Shown here: positions 13,553 through 20,508 of the stretch, one piece after another
How the letters are laid out: the number at the start of each line of letters is the position of its first letter
Numbering within the stretch: the stretch's first letter is position 1
Source: WVXT01 sp964345635
GTDB taxonomy: Bacteria > UBA6262 > WVXT01
Direction of reading: 5' to 3'
DNA: 25,708 nucleotides
Assembly: GCA_964345635.1 (NCBI GenBank)
Contig: CAYFRM010000028.1
Location: 1-25,708, forward strand
The notes under the pieces: generated by a model
Database searches by the model: none
Told to the model about the DNA's origin: nothing
What the model saw: only the letters and a program-made list of their open reading frames with translations
Program-made: the position numbers and the translations under genes

Positions 13553-15181
13553 ATGGGAAAAGGTATGGAAGGTAAGAGTGAAAAGCTGGCGTTACTTCTG
13601 GATGTGAACAGGATTCTCACGTCTACCCTCGACCTGGATAGATTGCTGAAAATAATTATGGGGCAGGCAAAAAGAGTAGTCAATGCCGAGGCCAGCTCAT
13701 TGATGCTCCTGGACGAAGCAACCAACGAGCTTTTCTTCGACGTTACGCTGGGAGAAAAAGGGGAGAAATTAAGGCAGATACGATTGAAGCTTGGCGAGGG
13801 AATTGCGGGATGGGTGGCGAAAGAAGGTAAACCCCTGATGGTCGCCGACGCCCGGAAGGATCCCAGGTTTTTTGTTAAGGCGGACGAAGTTACGAAATTT
13901 GAGACAAAATCCGTACTGTGTATCCCCCTGATGATAAAAGAGAGAATTATCGGAGTAATGGAGGCAATTAACCAGGTCGGTCGCGGCTATTTTGTGGATG
14001 AGGACAGGGAAATATTTGAGGCGTTTGCTTCCCAGGCGGCTATTGCCATTGAGAACGCGCGCCTTTTCCAGAATCTCAAGCGGGAAAAAGAAAAGATAGA
14101 AGCCGTTTTCAGCGGCATGGGCGACGGATCTATAGTTACCGACGCAAAAATGAACCTGGTTATGCTCAACAGTTCTGCGAAGAATTTTCTGGGCATAGGT
14201 AAGAGAGATTATCTGGGCAAAAAGATTTCCCGGGTAATCGGACAGTTTAAGGCTTTTTCCCGATGGGAACCGAAAAAAGCGGCGCTCCCCGGAATTTCTC
14301 TTGAGGAATTGTTAACAAAAGAAGAGCGGGTAATCACTTTTGACCTGGTGAGAAAAAGACCGAAGACCCTCGTTCTCTCCGGGATTGCCACTAGAATCGC
14401 AGATGAGGAGGGCAGGGTTGTTGGTTACGTGATGATTATTCGTGACGTCACCTCGGAGAGGAAAGAGGAATACTTGAAAGCAAGCTTTGTCGCTTCTATT
14501 ACGCATAAGCTGAAGACGCCTTTAACCTGCATCGACGGATATTTACCCCTCTTAAGAGAGAAAGAGAGACTTAACAGATTGGATAAGGTAGGGAAAGATG
14601 CGGTGCGAGTCATTGATGGTCAAGGTAAAAGACTCTATCGCTTGATAGACGAATTGCTCGGGTTCAGCGAACTGGAAAGTGAGTCGTTGGAACTTGCCAG
14701 AGGCAAGGAAAACCTTAAGTCTATGGTGAAAGTGAGTTTGCGGAAGCTCGCAGCGAAAATCCATAGCAGGAAAGTTCACATTGTAGTGGGAGATTCCGTA
14801 GATAGAGTTCCCCCCATTCTCGTAGATAAGGAAAAGATTCAGGAAGTCATACAACATCTCGTAGAGAATGCGATCAAATTCAATGATAAAAAAGAAAAGA
14901 GAGTGGAAATCTCTGCCCGCCCGCTTAAAAGGCAAAAGTTTATGCGCGTGGAAATCAAGGATAACGGTCCGGGAATTCCTTCCGAAGAAAGGGAGAAAAT
15001 ATTCTCCAAATTCTACCAGATAGAAGAGACGTTTACCGGTCAGGTGGAAGGCGCCGGGCTGGGTCTGGCCATGGTGAAGCAGGTTGTGGAAGCCCACGGA
15101 GGCGAGGCGGGAGTGGATAGCGGACCAGGGAGAGGAAGTAAGTTCTTCTTTACTCTGCCCAGGGTAGAGGATAAGGGTTGA
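13553..15181 (+). CDS. Soluble GAF-PAS sensor histidine kinase
   Basis: A 542-residue cytoplasmic kinase without membrane segments. Order: GAF domain (about 13-165, ending in SQAAIAIENARLF), PAS domain (about 178-295, with GSIVTDAKMNLVMLN and VGYVMIIRDVT), HisKA (His318 in SITHKLKTPLT) and HATPase_c (N box with Asn439, G1 IKDNGPGIP, F box FSKFYQIEETF, G2 GAGLGLAMVKQ). The residue after the phospho-acceptor His is Lys, where Glu or Asp is usual. It presumably senses a small soluble ligand or redox state; the ligand is unknown. No response regulator gene lies in the window. ATG 13553 is chosen because GGAG (13541-13544) lies eight bases upstream. tldD starts three bases after its stop. Confidence 0.92.
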   Translation: MGKGMEGKSEKLALLLDVNRILTSTLDLDRLLKIIMGQAKRVVNAEASSLMLLDEATNELFFDVTLGEKGEKLRQIRLKLGEGIAGWVAKEGKPLMVADARKDPRFFVKADEVTKFETKSVLCIPLMIKERIIGVMEAINQVGRGYFVDEDREIFEAFASQAAIAIENARLFQNLKREKEKIEAVFSGMGDGSIVTDAKMNLVMLNSSAKNFLGIGKRDYLGKKISRVIGQFKAFSRWEPKKAALPGISLEELLTKEERVITFDLVRKRPKTLVLSGIATRIADEEGRVVGYVMIIRDVTSERKEEYLKASFVASITHKLKTPLTCIDGYLPLLREKERLNRLDKVGKDAVRVIDGQGKRLYRLIDELLGFSELESESLELARGKENLKSMVKVSLRKLAAKIHSRKVHIVVGDSVDRVPPILVDKEKIQEVIQHLVENAIKFNDKKEKRVEISARPLKRQKFMRVEIKDNGPGIPSEEREKIFSKFYQIEETFTGQVEGAGLGLAMVKQVVEAHGGEAGVDSGPGRGSKFFFTLPRVEDKG

Positions 15182-15184
15182 GAG

Positions 15185-16648
15185 ATGGATAAAGAAAAAT
15201 TGATGCAAATTTTAAAAGTTGCTTTAAGCAAAGGGGGAGACTTTGCCGACGTATATATAGAGAAGAAGTTCACCAGCCAGGTGACTTGTGAAGATAATAA
15301 GATTGAAAAGATTATCTCGGGAGAAGATACGGGAGCGGGAATAAGGGTAATCTCAGGAGAGAGCAATATATACGGTTCCACAAATAAGATAAGCGAAGCG
15401 GGACTGAAAGAATTGGCAAAAGAGATAGCGAGTAATCTTCCGGCATCGGAAAAGAAGAAAAAAAAGGAGTTCGCTTTTTCTTCCCGGACTAACGCAGGGT
15501 CATTGGCAGGAAGTCGAAACGAAGTAATTCACAGGATTGAAAAGCCACCCGGGGAAGTACCCATTGAAGAGAAGATTCGACTTGTGCTGCTGGGTAATCG
15601 GATTGCCAGAGAAGTTGACAGAAAGAGAATAAAGCAGGTCAGTATAAACTATGGCGATATTACTATGGATGTAACTATCGCCAGTTTGTCTCTTTCCTCT
15701 AAATATGGCGTTATTGATAATAGCCGGATTAAGGAGAGGAGAATTTATACTACCTACCTGGTCAACGTTGTAGTTCAGCAGGAAGAGATAATCCAGACAG
15801 GTTATGAGCCTCTGGGGGGATTGGTGGGATTTGAATTATTTGACAGGTACGATGTTAAGAAGATAGCCCGCGAGGCGGCAGAAAGAGCGGTCAAGATGCT
15901 GTCGGCACAGACGGCTCCTGCGGGAGAGATGACGGTCGTTCTGGCATCGGCTGCGGGAGGAACTATGATTCATGAGGCAATCGGCCATTCCCTGGAAGCA
16001 GATTCGGTGCAGAAGAAAGTTTCTCCTGCCTACGCAGGGATGCTGGGAAAGCAAGTTACTTCCGAACTTGTTACCGTAGTCGACGATCCTACTATTCCCA
16101 ACTACAGGGGTTCTTTCCATTTTGACGACGAAGGCACTCCTGCTCAGAAGACAGTCCTGGTGGATAAGGGGCGGCTAAGAAATTATCTCTACGACCGCTT
16201 CACCGCCCAGAAGGACGGAACTAAATCGACGGGAAACGGACGAAGAGAATCATACCATCACCGGCCTATTCCCCGGATGAGTAATACCTATATTCTGCCG
16301 GGTGACTACAAGCCAGAGGAAATCATACGCTCTGTAGAGAAAGGGCTCCTGGTGAAGAGAATGGGCGGGGGACAGGTGAATACAGCCAACGGCGATTTCG
16401 TATTCGAAGTAGGAGAGGGTTACGAGATAATTAACGGTAAAGTAGGAAAAATGCTAAGAGGGGCAACTCTAATTGGCAACGGCCCTGAGGTTTTGAATTC
16501 GATTATAATGGTCGGCAGTGACCTGGGTTTTAATATTGGCACCTGCGGCAAGGATGGACAATGGGTTCCCGTCAGCGACGGTCAACCTACTATTCGCATA
16601 AAAAAGCTCACCATTGGTGGTACCCACGTAAAAAACACCCCCCGTTAA
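15185..16648 (+). CDS. tldD: TldD-type metalloprotease
   Basis: A 487-residue member of the TldD/PmbA (TldE) family, which together form a heterodimeric zinc protease that trims unfolded peptides and matures peptide natural products. It carries the zinc motif HEAIGH (His263, Glu264, His268), which marks the TldD rather than TldE subunit, and the C-terminal motifs GNGRRESYHH, MSNTYILPGD and GGGQVNTANGDFVFEV. The TldE partner gene is not in this window. It follows the histidine kinase by three bases, so they are probably co-transcribed. A MITE-like repeat begins nine bases after the stop. Confidence 0.93.
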   Translation: MDKEKLMQILKVALSKGGDFADVYIEKKFTSQVTCEDNKIEKIISGEDTGAGIRVISGESNIYGSTNKISEAGLKELAKEIASNLPASEKKKKKEFAFSSRTNAGSLAGSRNEVIHRIEKPPGEVPIEEKIRLVLLGNRIAREVDRKRIKQVSINYGDITMDVTIASLSLSSKYGVIDNSRIKERRIYTTYLVNVVVQQEEIIQTGYEPLGGLVGFELFDRYDVKKIAREAAERAVKMLSAQTAPAGEMTVVLASAAGGTMIHEAIGHSLEADSVQKKVSPAYAGMLGKQVTSELVTVVDDPTIPNYRGSFHFDDEGTPAQKTVLVDKGRLRNYLYDRFTAQKDGTKSTGNGRRESYHHRPIPRMSNTYILPGDYKPEEIIRSVEKGLLVKRMGGGQVNTANGDFVFEVGEGYEIINGKVGKMLRGATLIGNGPEVLNSIIMVGSDLGFNIGTCGKDGQWVPVSDGQPTIRIKKLTIGGTHVKNTPR

Positions 16649-16657
16649 GGACTGTCT

Positions 16658-16717
16658 TTGTAGCGGCAAAGCGCAGGCTCTACTTTCTTTTAGCAGAGCT
16701 ATCGCTCTGCGGCTACA
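16658..16717. repeat. 60-bp MITE-like palindrome (inverted copy of the 13463 element)
   Basis: It starts TTGTAGCGGCAAAGCG and ends GCTCTGCGGCTACA, matching the reverse complement of 13463-13523 along its length. The GCAGAGC-TATC-GCTCTGC hairpin (16693-16710) is kept, while the GCAAAGC-side hairpin has decayed. It lies directly after tldD and before the promoter of the primase-like gene. Confidence 0.85.
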
Positions 16718-16769
16718 TTTGGCGATTTTCTTATGGGATTTTGCGCAAGCTGTGATTTCGGGTTTTTGC

Positions 16770-16798
16770 TTGACTTATAGGCGGAAATTGTGTATAGT
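16770..16798 (+). promoter_or_regulatory. sigma70-type promoter for the primase-like gene
   Basis: TTGACT (16770-16775) and TATAGT (16793-16798) are separated by 17 bases, each hexamer one base from consensus. It predicts a transcript starting near 16805, giving a leader of about 55 bases before the ATG at 16861. This indicates that the downstream gene is expressed separately from the polA-kinase-tldD group. The leader shows no clear Shine-Dalgarno. Confidence 0.75.
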
Positions 16799-16860
16799 TC
16801 TAAAGAAACTTGTAAAATTGAAAAGAACAAAATAAAAGAAAATAACTGGTCTATAAACGT

Positions 16861-18249
16861 ATGTCCGGACAGGGAGATTTCTATAAAGACTCCGGCGTCA
16901 GGCAACGAATTGGCGAATACTGCGGAGCTATAGAGGGCGATTTTTCGGCATTTACCGCTGAATACCTGGTTGGGTACGGGGAATTTTTACGCCAGACAGG
17001 TCTATCTCCGGAGGGATTCCTTTCTACTTCCCGGGATGGATTTTTCTGGATTCTGGAAAAGGGTCTGGACATATTCAGGTCAATTTGGGACCGGCAAAGT
17101 ATTTTGAGTGTTCTGGATATAGAATATTTTAACCTTGACTTTCCCGGGGAGCCTTACTTAAGTCCCGGGGAAACTTTCCGGAAGCTAGAGCCGGTTTATG
17201 ATGGTGTTTTGACAGTCTTTTACAGATTCAATATAATGCCCTTGGTGGTCATGACGGGCAGAGGGTACCACTTCACTTCTCGCGTAGGACTGGGAACGGG
17301 AACAGAAAAGAGACTGGAGAAGATTGGTAGAATAGAGGACACTCTCGCCGGCAAATACGCTACTTCTTCCGGAAGGCGACATCGCTCCGTCCCTTTCTCT
17401 CACGGCCGCGTTTTTGACGGGATGGGCAGGTTAATGGAATACCTGGCCCATCTGGTTATTAAGGAAATAAGGAGCAAAACGAACATTCCTGTCGTGTGCA
17501 CTGAGGTGGCCTGCCCGCCGCGAAAAAAGGGAAGAGAGGCTATCTGTTTAGACTTATCGATGTACGGTGATCCCGTTTATTTACGTGATATTCGTTGTCC
17601 GTTTAGCAGTTACCAGAAACATAAAGTTGAAAAACGTAAAGTGGGAAGTGAAGTATCGGAAAGGATTCCCGTGATGGTGGCTCTGCCCCGCACGGGCAGG
17701 GATTCCTTGTGGGAACTACTGGAGGTGCGACAGAATTTTCAGCGGGCTATGAAGCGCGCCAGGGCGGTGCAAACGAAGATACCCGACCAGTCGAAAGGGT
17801 TTGAAAATTTGATTAGAAGTTATATAAGGTCAAGACTCTATAAATTCCATAAATATTTTGATTCCGAGGCACATAATCCTTATTGGGATTGGGGGAAGAC
17901 ATACGACCGTTTTGACATAAGTAGCCTTCCTCCCTGCGTTTCTCATGCCTTGAGAGTTCCTAATTCTCACCTTTTACAGCCGACTAACCTGCAGATGTTG
18001 ACCAAGGTTCTTTCGGGGATGGACTGGCACCCCAAACATATCGCCGGACTGGTGAGGTCAAAATTTGAACGGGATTATGGGTGGGGGAATTTCTGGCTGA
18101 AGTACGACGCGGCCACCAGGGCAGACTTCTACGTGAGAACTTTTGCTGGCCTCCTTTACGACGGATCTGTGGACAAAGATGAACTTAATTGTCTTTCCCA
18201 CAGAAATAAGGGCTATTGCTGGAGGCCGGACTGCGGCTTCAATTTATAA
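16861..18249 (+). CDS. Putative archaeo-eukaryotic primase (AEP/PrimPol-like) protein
   Basis: A 462-residue soluble protein that I cannot match to a named family, but it shows the three AEP catalytic motifs in order: DIE (Asp86, Glu88) in a hydrophobic strand, as in PrimPol's DxE; TGRGYHF (132-138), matching the SGxxGxH nucleotide-binding motif; and DLSMYGDP (Asp231) followed by RDIRCPFSSYQKHK (Arg242, Arg245, Ser249), matching motif III of PriS/PrimPol. Residues about 375-435 look helical and may be a PriCT-like or winged-helix domain. The extreme C-terminus has Cys444-x2-His447-x5-Cys453-x4-Cys458, recalling the PrimPol/UL52 CHCC zinc finger. Predicted role: template-dependent nucleotidyl transfer in priming or repair. 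The gene has its own promoter, repeats on both sides and no helicase neighbour. Motif matches are visual; the function is inference. Confidence 0.6.
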   Translation: MSGQGDFYKDSGVRQRIGEYCGAIEGDFSAFTAEYLVGYGEFLRQTGLSPEGFLSTSRDGFFWILEKGLDIFRSIWDRQSILSVLDIEYFNLDFPGEPYLSPGETFRKLEPVYDGVLTVFYRFNIMPLVVMTGRGYHFTSRVGLGTGTEKRLEKIGRIEDTLAGKYATSSGRRHRSVPFSHGRVFDGMGRLMEYLAHLVIKEIRSKTNIPVVCTEVACPPRKKGREAICLDLSMYGDPVYLRDIRCPFSSYQKHKVEKRKVGSEVSERIPVMVALPRTGRDSLWELLEVRQNFQRAMKRARAVQTKIPDQSKGFENLIRSYIRSRLYKFHKYFDSEAHNPYWDWGKTYDRFDISSLPPCVSHALRVPNSHLLQPTNLQMLTKVLSGMDWHPKHIAGLVRSKFERDYGWGNFWLKYDAATRADFYVRTFAGLLYDGSVDKDELNCLSHRNKGYCWRPDCGFNL

Positions 18250-18254
18250 AAACA

Positions 18255-18300
18255 AAAAAGGGGACAGGTACTTTCTTATCGGGCGCCGTAAATGTCGCCC
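18255..18300. repeat. Repeat segment before the isomerase gene
   Basis: AAAAAGGGGACAGGTACTTT (about 18255-18273) is a third copy of the GTGACAGGTACTTTTT family. It is followed by GGGCG (18281-18285) pairing with CGCCC (18296-18300) over a 10-base loop. The element takes up most of the 72-base gap between the primase-like gene and the next start and leaves no evident Shine-Dalgarno for the latter. Confidence 0.7.
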
Positions 18301-18321
18301 CTGCATTGGGTCGTTGATTGT

Positions 18322-19158
18322 ATGGAAATCGGGATTTCTACCGGAATTCTATATAAGACTGATTTGATAGCATCCCTGCAGTTAATAAAAGAAGCAGGAT
18401 TTGACAATATCGAAGTTTGGGCCGGGATGGGAAGCGAAGGGAAGTGGATTCATTACGATTATCGTGACCGGGACTACACGGGGAAATTAAATCAGAAAAT
18501 TAAGGAACTCGCCTTGCGCGTAGTATCCTTGCACGCTCCTTTCTCTCCCGAACTCGATATTTCCCAGGTAGAAGAGGAAAGAAGAGATTTCGCCGTCTCT
18601 GAGATTAAAAAAGCGATAGATGCTTTAGAATTTCTTGAAGGGAACATTTTAGTATTCCATCCCAGCACGGCTCCCTCGCATTTTGATAATTTGACACAAA
18701 AGATGTATCGCCTATCTCAGGTGAAAAAGAGTATCGACGAACTCCTGAAATATTGCCAGGGCAAGCCCATAAAATTAGCCCTGGAAAATCAACTTCCCCA
18801 TATTTTGTGCGGGTATTCGGTGGACCTTTTGAAGTTAATCTGGGAAATAAATTCTCGAAAAGTGGGAATCTGTCTCGATACGTCCCACGCGAATCTGTCC
18901 GAGAGCGTTAGCGAGGTAGCCAAAAAGTTTAAGGATTGGGTCATAAGTCTCCATGTTTCTGACAATTTCGGAAAGTCCGACGAGCATAATATTCCCGGAG
19001 TAGGGAACATAGACTGGCAAAGCTTTGTGCAGACTTTGAAATTGATTAAATACGAAGGGGTATTCATGCTTGAACTTCTGGAGCAGGGTAAGCGATGGGA
19101 CGTTCATAAGGTGCTCCAGGAAGCTTTCAAAAGCGTTAAGCAAATACCCGGCTTTTAA
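18322..19158 (+). CDS. Xylose isomerase-like TIM-barrel protein (sugar isomerase/endonuclease IV fold)
   Basis: A 278-residue protein of the AP_endonuc_2 superfamily, a metal-dependent TIM barrel including sugar epimerases/isomerases and endonuclease IV. The usual metal and active-site positions are visible: Glu31 (NIEVW), His71 (SLHAPF), His113 (VFHPS), Glu155 (LALENQ), Asp186 and His189 (CLDTSHA), His211 (SLHVSDN), the GVGNIDW turn (226-232) and Glu251 (MLELL). General resemblance favours a sugar-phosphate isomerase or epimerase over a DNA repair enzyme, but the substrate is unknown. ATG 18322 is chosen because the conserved first strand begins there; an upstream in-frame ATG (18292) lies within the repeat. 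No clear ribosome-binding site. Confidence 0.85.
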   Translation: MEIGISTGILYKTDLIASLQLIKEAGFDNIEVWAGMGSEGKWIHYDYRDRDYTGKLNQKIKELALRVVSLHAPFSPELDISQVEEERRDFAVSEIKKAIDALEFLEGNILVFHPSTAPSHFDNLTQKMYRLSQVKKSIDELLKYCQGKPIKLALENQLPHILCGYSVDLLKLIWEINSRKVGICLDTSHANLSESVSEVAKKFKDWVISLHVSDNFGKSDEHNIPGVGNIDWQSFVQTLKLIKYEGVFMLELLEQGKRWDVHKVLQEAFKSVKQIPGF

Positions 19159-19173
19159 TCGTGGGAGTCTAAA

Positions 19174-20463
19174 TTGAAGTACAAATCTATTCGCGGCACG
19201 CGAGATATCTTGCCGGAAGAGGCCGGTAAATGGCAATACGTGGAAAGAGTTGCCCGGGATATATTCGAAAAGTACGGGTACGAAGAAGTACGCACGCCCG
19301 TTTTTGAGGTGACGGAGCTATTCCAGCGAAGTATAGGAGAAGATACGGATATTGTAACTAAAGAGATGTACACATTTTTGGATAAGAAAGGACGCAGCCT
19401 GACGTTAAGGCCGGAAGGGACGGCAGGAATAATCCGGGCGGTTATTGAAAACAATCTCTATCGACAAAGGAGAACTGCCAGGTTATATTATCTCGGTCCA
19501 ATGTATCGCTACGAAAGGCCGCAGAAAGGAAGGCAACGGGAATTCTACCAGATTGGCGCTGAACTTATCGGCCCGGATAGTCCCGCCAGCGACGTAGAAA
19601 TTATCACTATGGTGCAAGACCTTTTCGACGTTCTGGGGTTAAAGAATCTAATCCTTTACCTGAATAGCGTGGGCTGTTCCCGGTGCCGGCCCAGGTATCG
19701 GGAAAGTCTTAAAGATTTTTTTAGAAACAGAATCAAGACTATGTGCGCCGATTGTCAACGCAGGTATCCTCTGAATCCTATGAGGATTTTGGACTGCAAG
19801 GAAAAAGAAGACCGGGCGTACATAGATAAGTCTCCCGAAATCTCTGATTATCTTTGCGCCGATTGTCGGGAACAATTCGAAAAAGTAAAAGAGTATTTAA
19901 ATTTTCTGAAAATAGATTATTCCCTTGATCCCTATATGGTTAGAGGATTGGACTATTATACAAAAGCTGCATTCGAAGTAAAATATAAAGGGCTGGGTGC
20001 CCAGGATACTCTTGCCGCCGGAGGTAGGTACGACCGACTGGTTCGCGATTTGGGCGGTCCGGATTTGCCTGCCGTGGGTTTCGCTTTGGGTGTGGAAAGA
20101 GTCCTGGAGGCAGTGGACAGAGAAGAAATTTCGCTTCCTTCCAGCGGGCAAACAGACGTTTATGTTGCCGCCCTGGGGGAGGAGGCATTAAAGGAATCTA
20201 TAAAATTAATTCGTGAACTGCGACAGGAGAATTTGAAAGTTTTGAACGATTTTAATCCTGCCAGCCTCAAGGCGCAGTTGCGACAGGCAGATAAAGGGAA
20301 AGCAAAATTTGCCCTGATTATCGGCCCGGAAGAGCTTTCCAAAAAAAGAGCCATAGTGAAAGATATGGATACCGGGGTACAGGAAGTTGTCCCCTTTTCC
20401 GAGCTGAAGAAGTATCTGGTGCGAAACTGTTCCCAAAGCTCGGGCGGCGGGTCTGGCGATTAG
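19174..20463 (+). CDS. hisS: Histidine--tRNA ligase
   Basis: Class II synthetase for tRNA-His, 429 residues. It begins KYKSIRGTRDILPEEA after the initiator; motif 2 is YRYERPQKGRQREFYQIGAE (111-130), the histidine-specific RGLDYYT is at 257-263, motif 3 GFALGVERV at 302-310, and a C-terminal anticodon-binding domain is present. Four cysteine sites (CSRC 168-171, CADC 191-194, Cys208, CADC 228-231) form a probable zinc-binding insertion, known in a subset of bacterial HisRS. The start is TTG 19174, with GGGAG (19163-19167) six bases upstream. aspS follows. Confidence 0.97.
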   Translation: MKYKSIRGTRDILPEEAGKWQYVERVARDIFEKYGYEEVRTPVFEVTELFQRSIGEDTDIVTKEMYTFLDKKGRSLTLRPEGTAGIIRAVIENNLYRQRRTARLYYLGPMYRYERPQKGRQREFYQIGAELIGPDSPASDVEIITMVQDLFDVLGLKNLILYLNSVGCSRCRPRYRESLKDFFRNRIKTMCADCQRRYPLNPMRILDCKEKEDRAYIDKSPEISDYLCADCREQFEKVKEYLNFLKIDYSLDPYMVRGLDYYTKAAFEVKYKGLGAQDTLAAGGRYDRLVRDLGGPDLPAVGFALGVERVLEAVDREEISLPSSGQTDVYVAALGEEALKESIKLIRELRQENLKVLNDFNPASLKAQLRQADKGKAKFALIIGPEELSKKRAIVKDMDTGVQEVVPFSELKKYLVRNCSQSSGGGSGD

Positions 20464-20476
20464 AAACGTCTGGGGT

Positions 20477-20493
20477 CCCCGATGAAATCGGGG
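20477..20493. repeat. Hairpin CCCCGAT-GAA-ATCGGGG before aspS
   Basis: A perfect 7-bp GC-rich stem with a GAA loop in the hisS-aspS gap, 15 bases before the chosen aspS start. An in-frame ATG (20482) lies inside it. There is no T run, so it is not a terminator. It may be another small dispersed repeat, or a structure affecting aspS translation. Confidence 0.65.
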
Positions 20494-20508
20494 AAAGATG
20501 AGTTGAAC

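Noticed and set aside
14552..15208. 218-codon open frame on the minus strand
   Set aside because: Antisense to the conserved kinase domain; no family features and no promoter or ribosome-binding site.
20482..20484. ATG 20482 as the aspS start
   Set aside because: It lies inside a stable hairpin and adds nine residues not typical of AspRS; ATG 20509 fits the family start.
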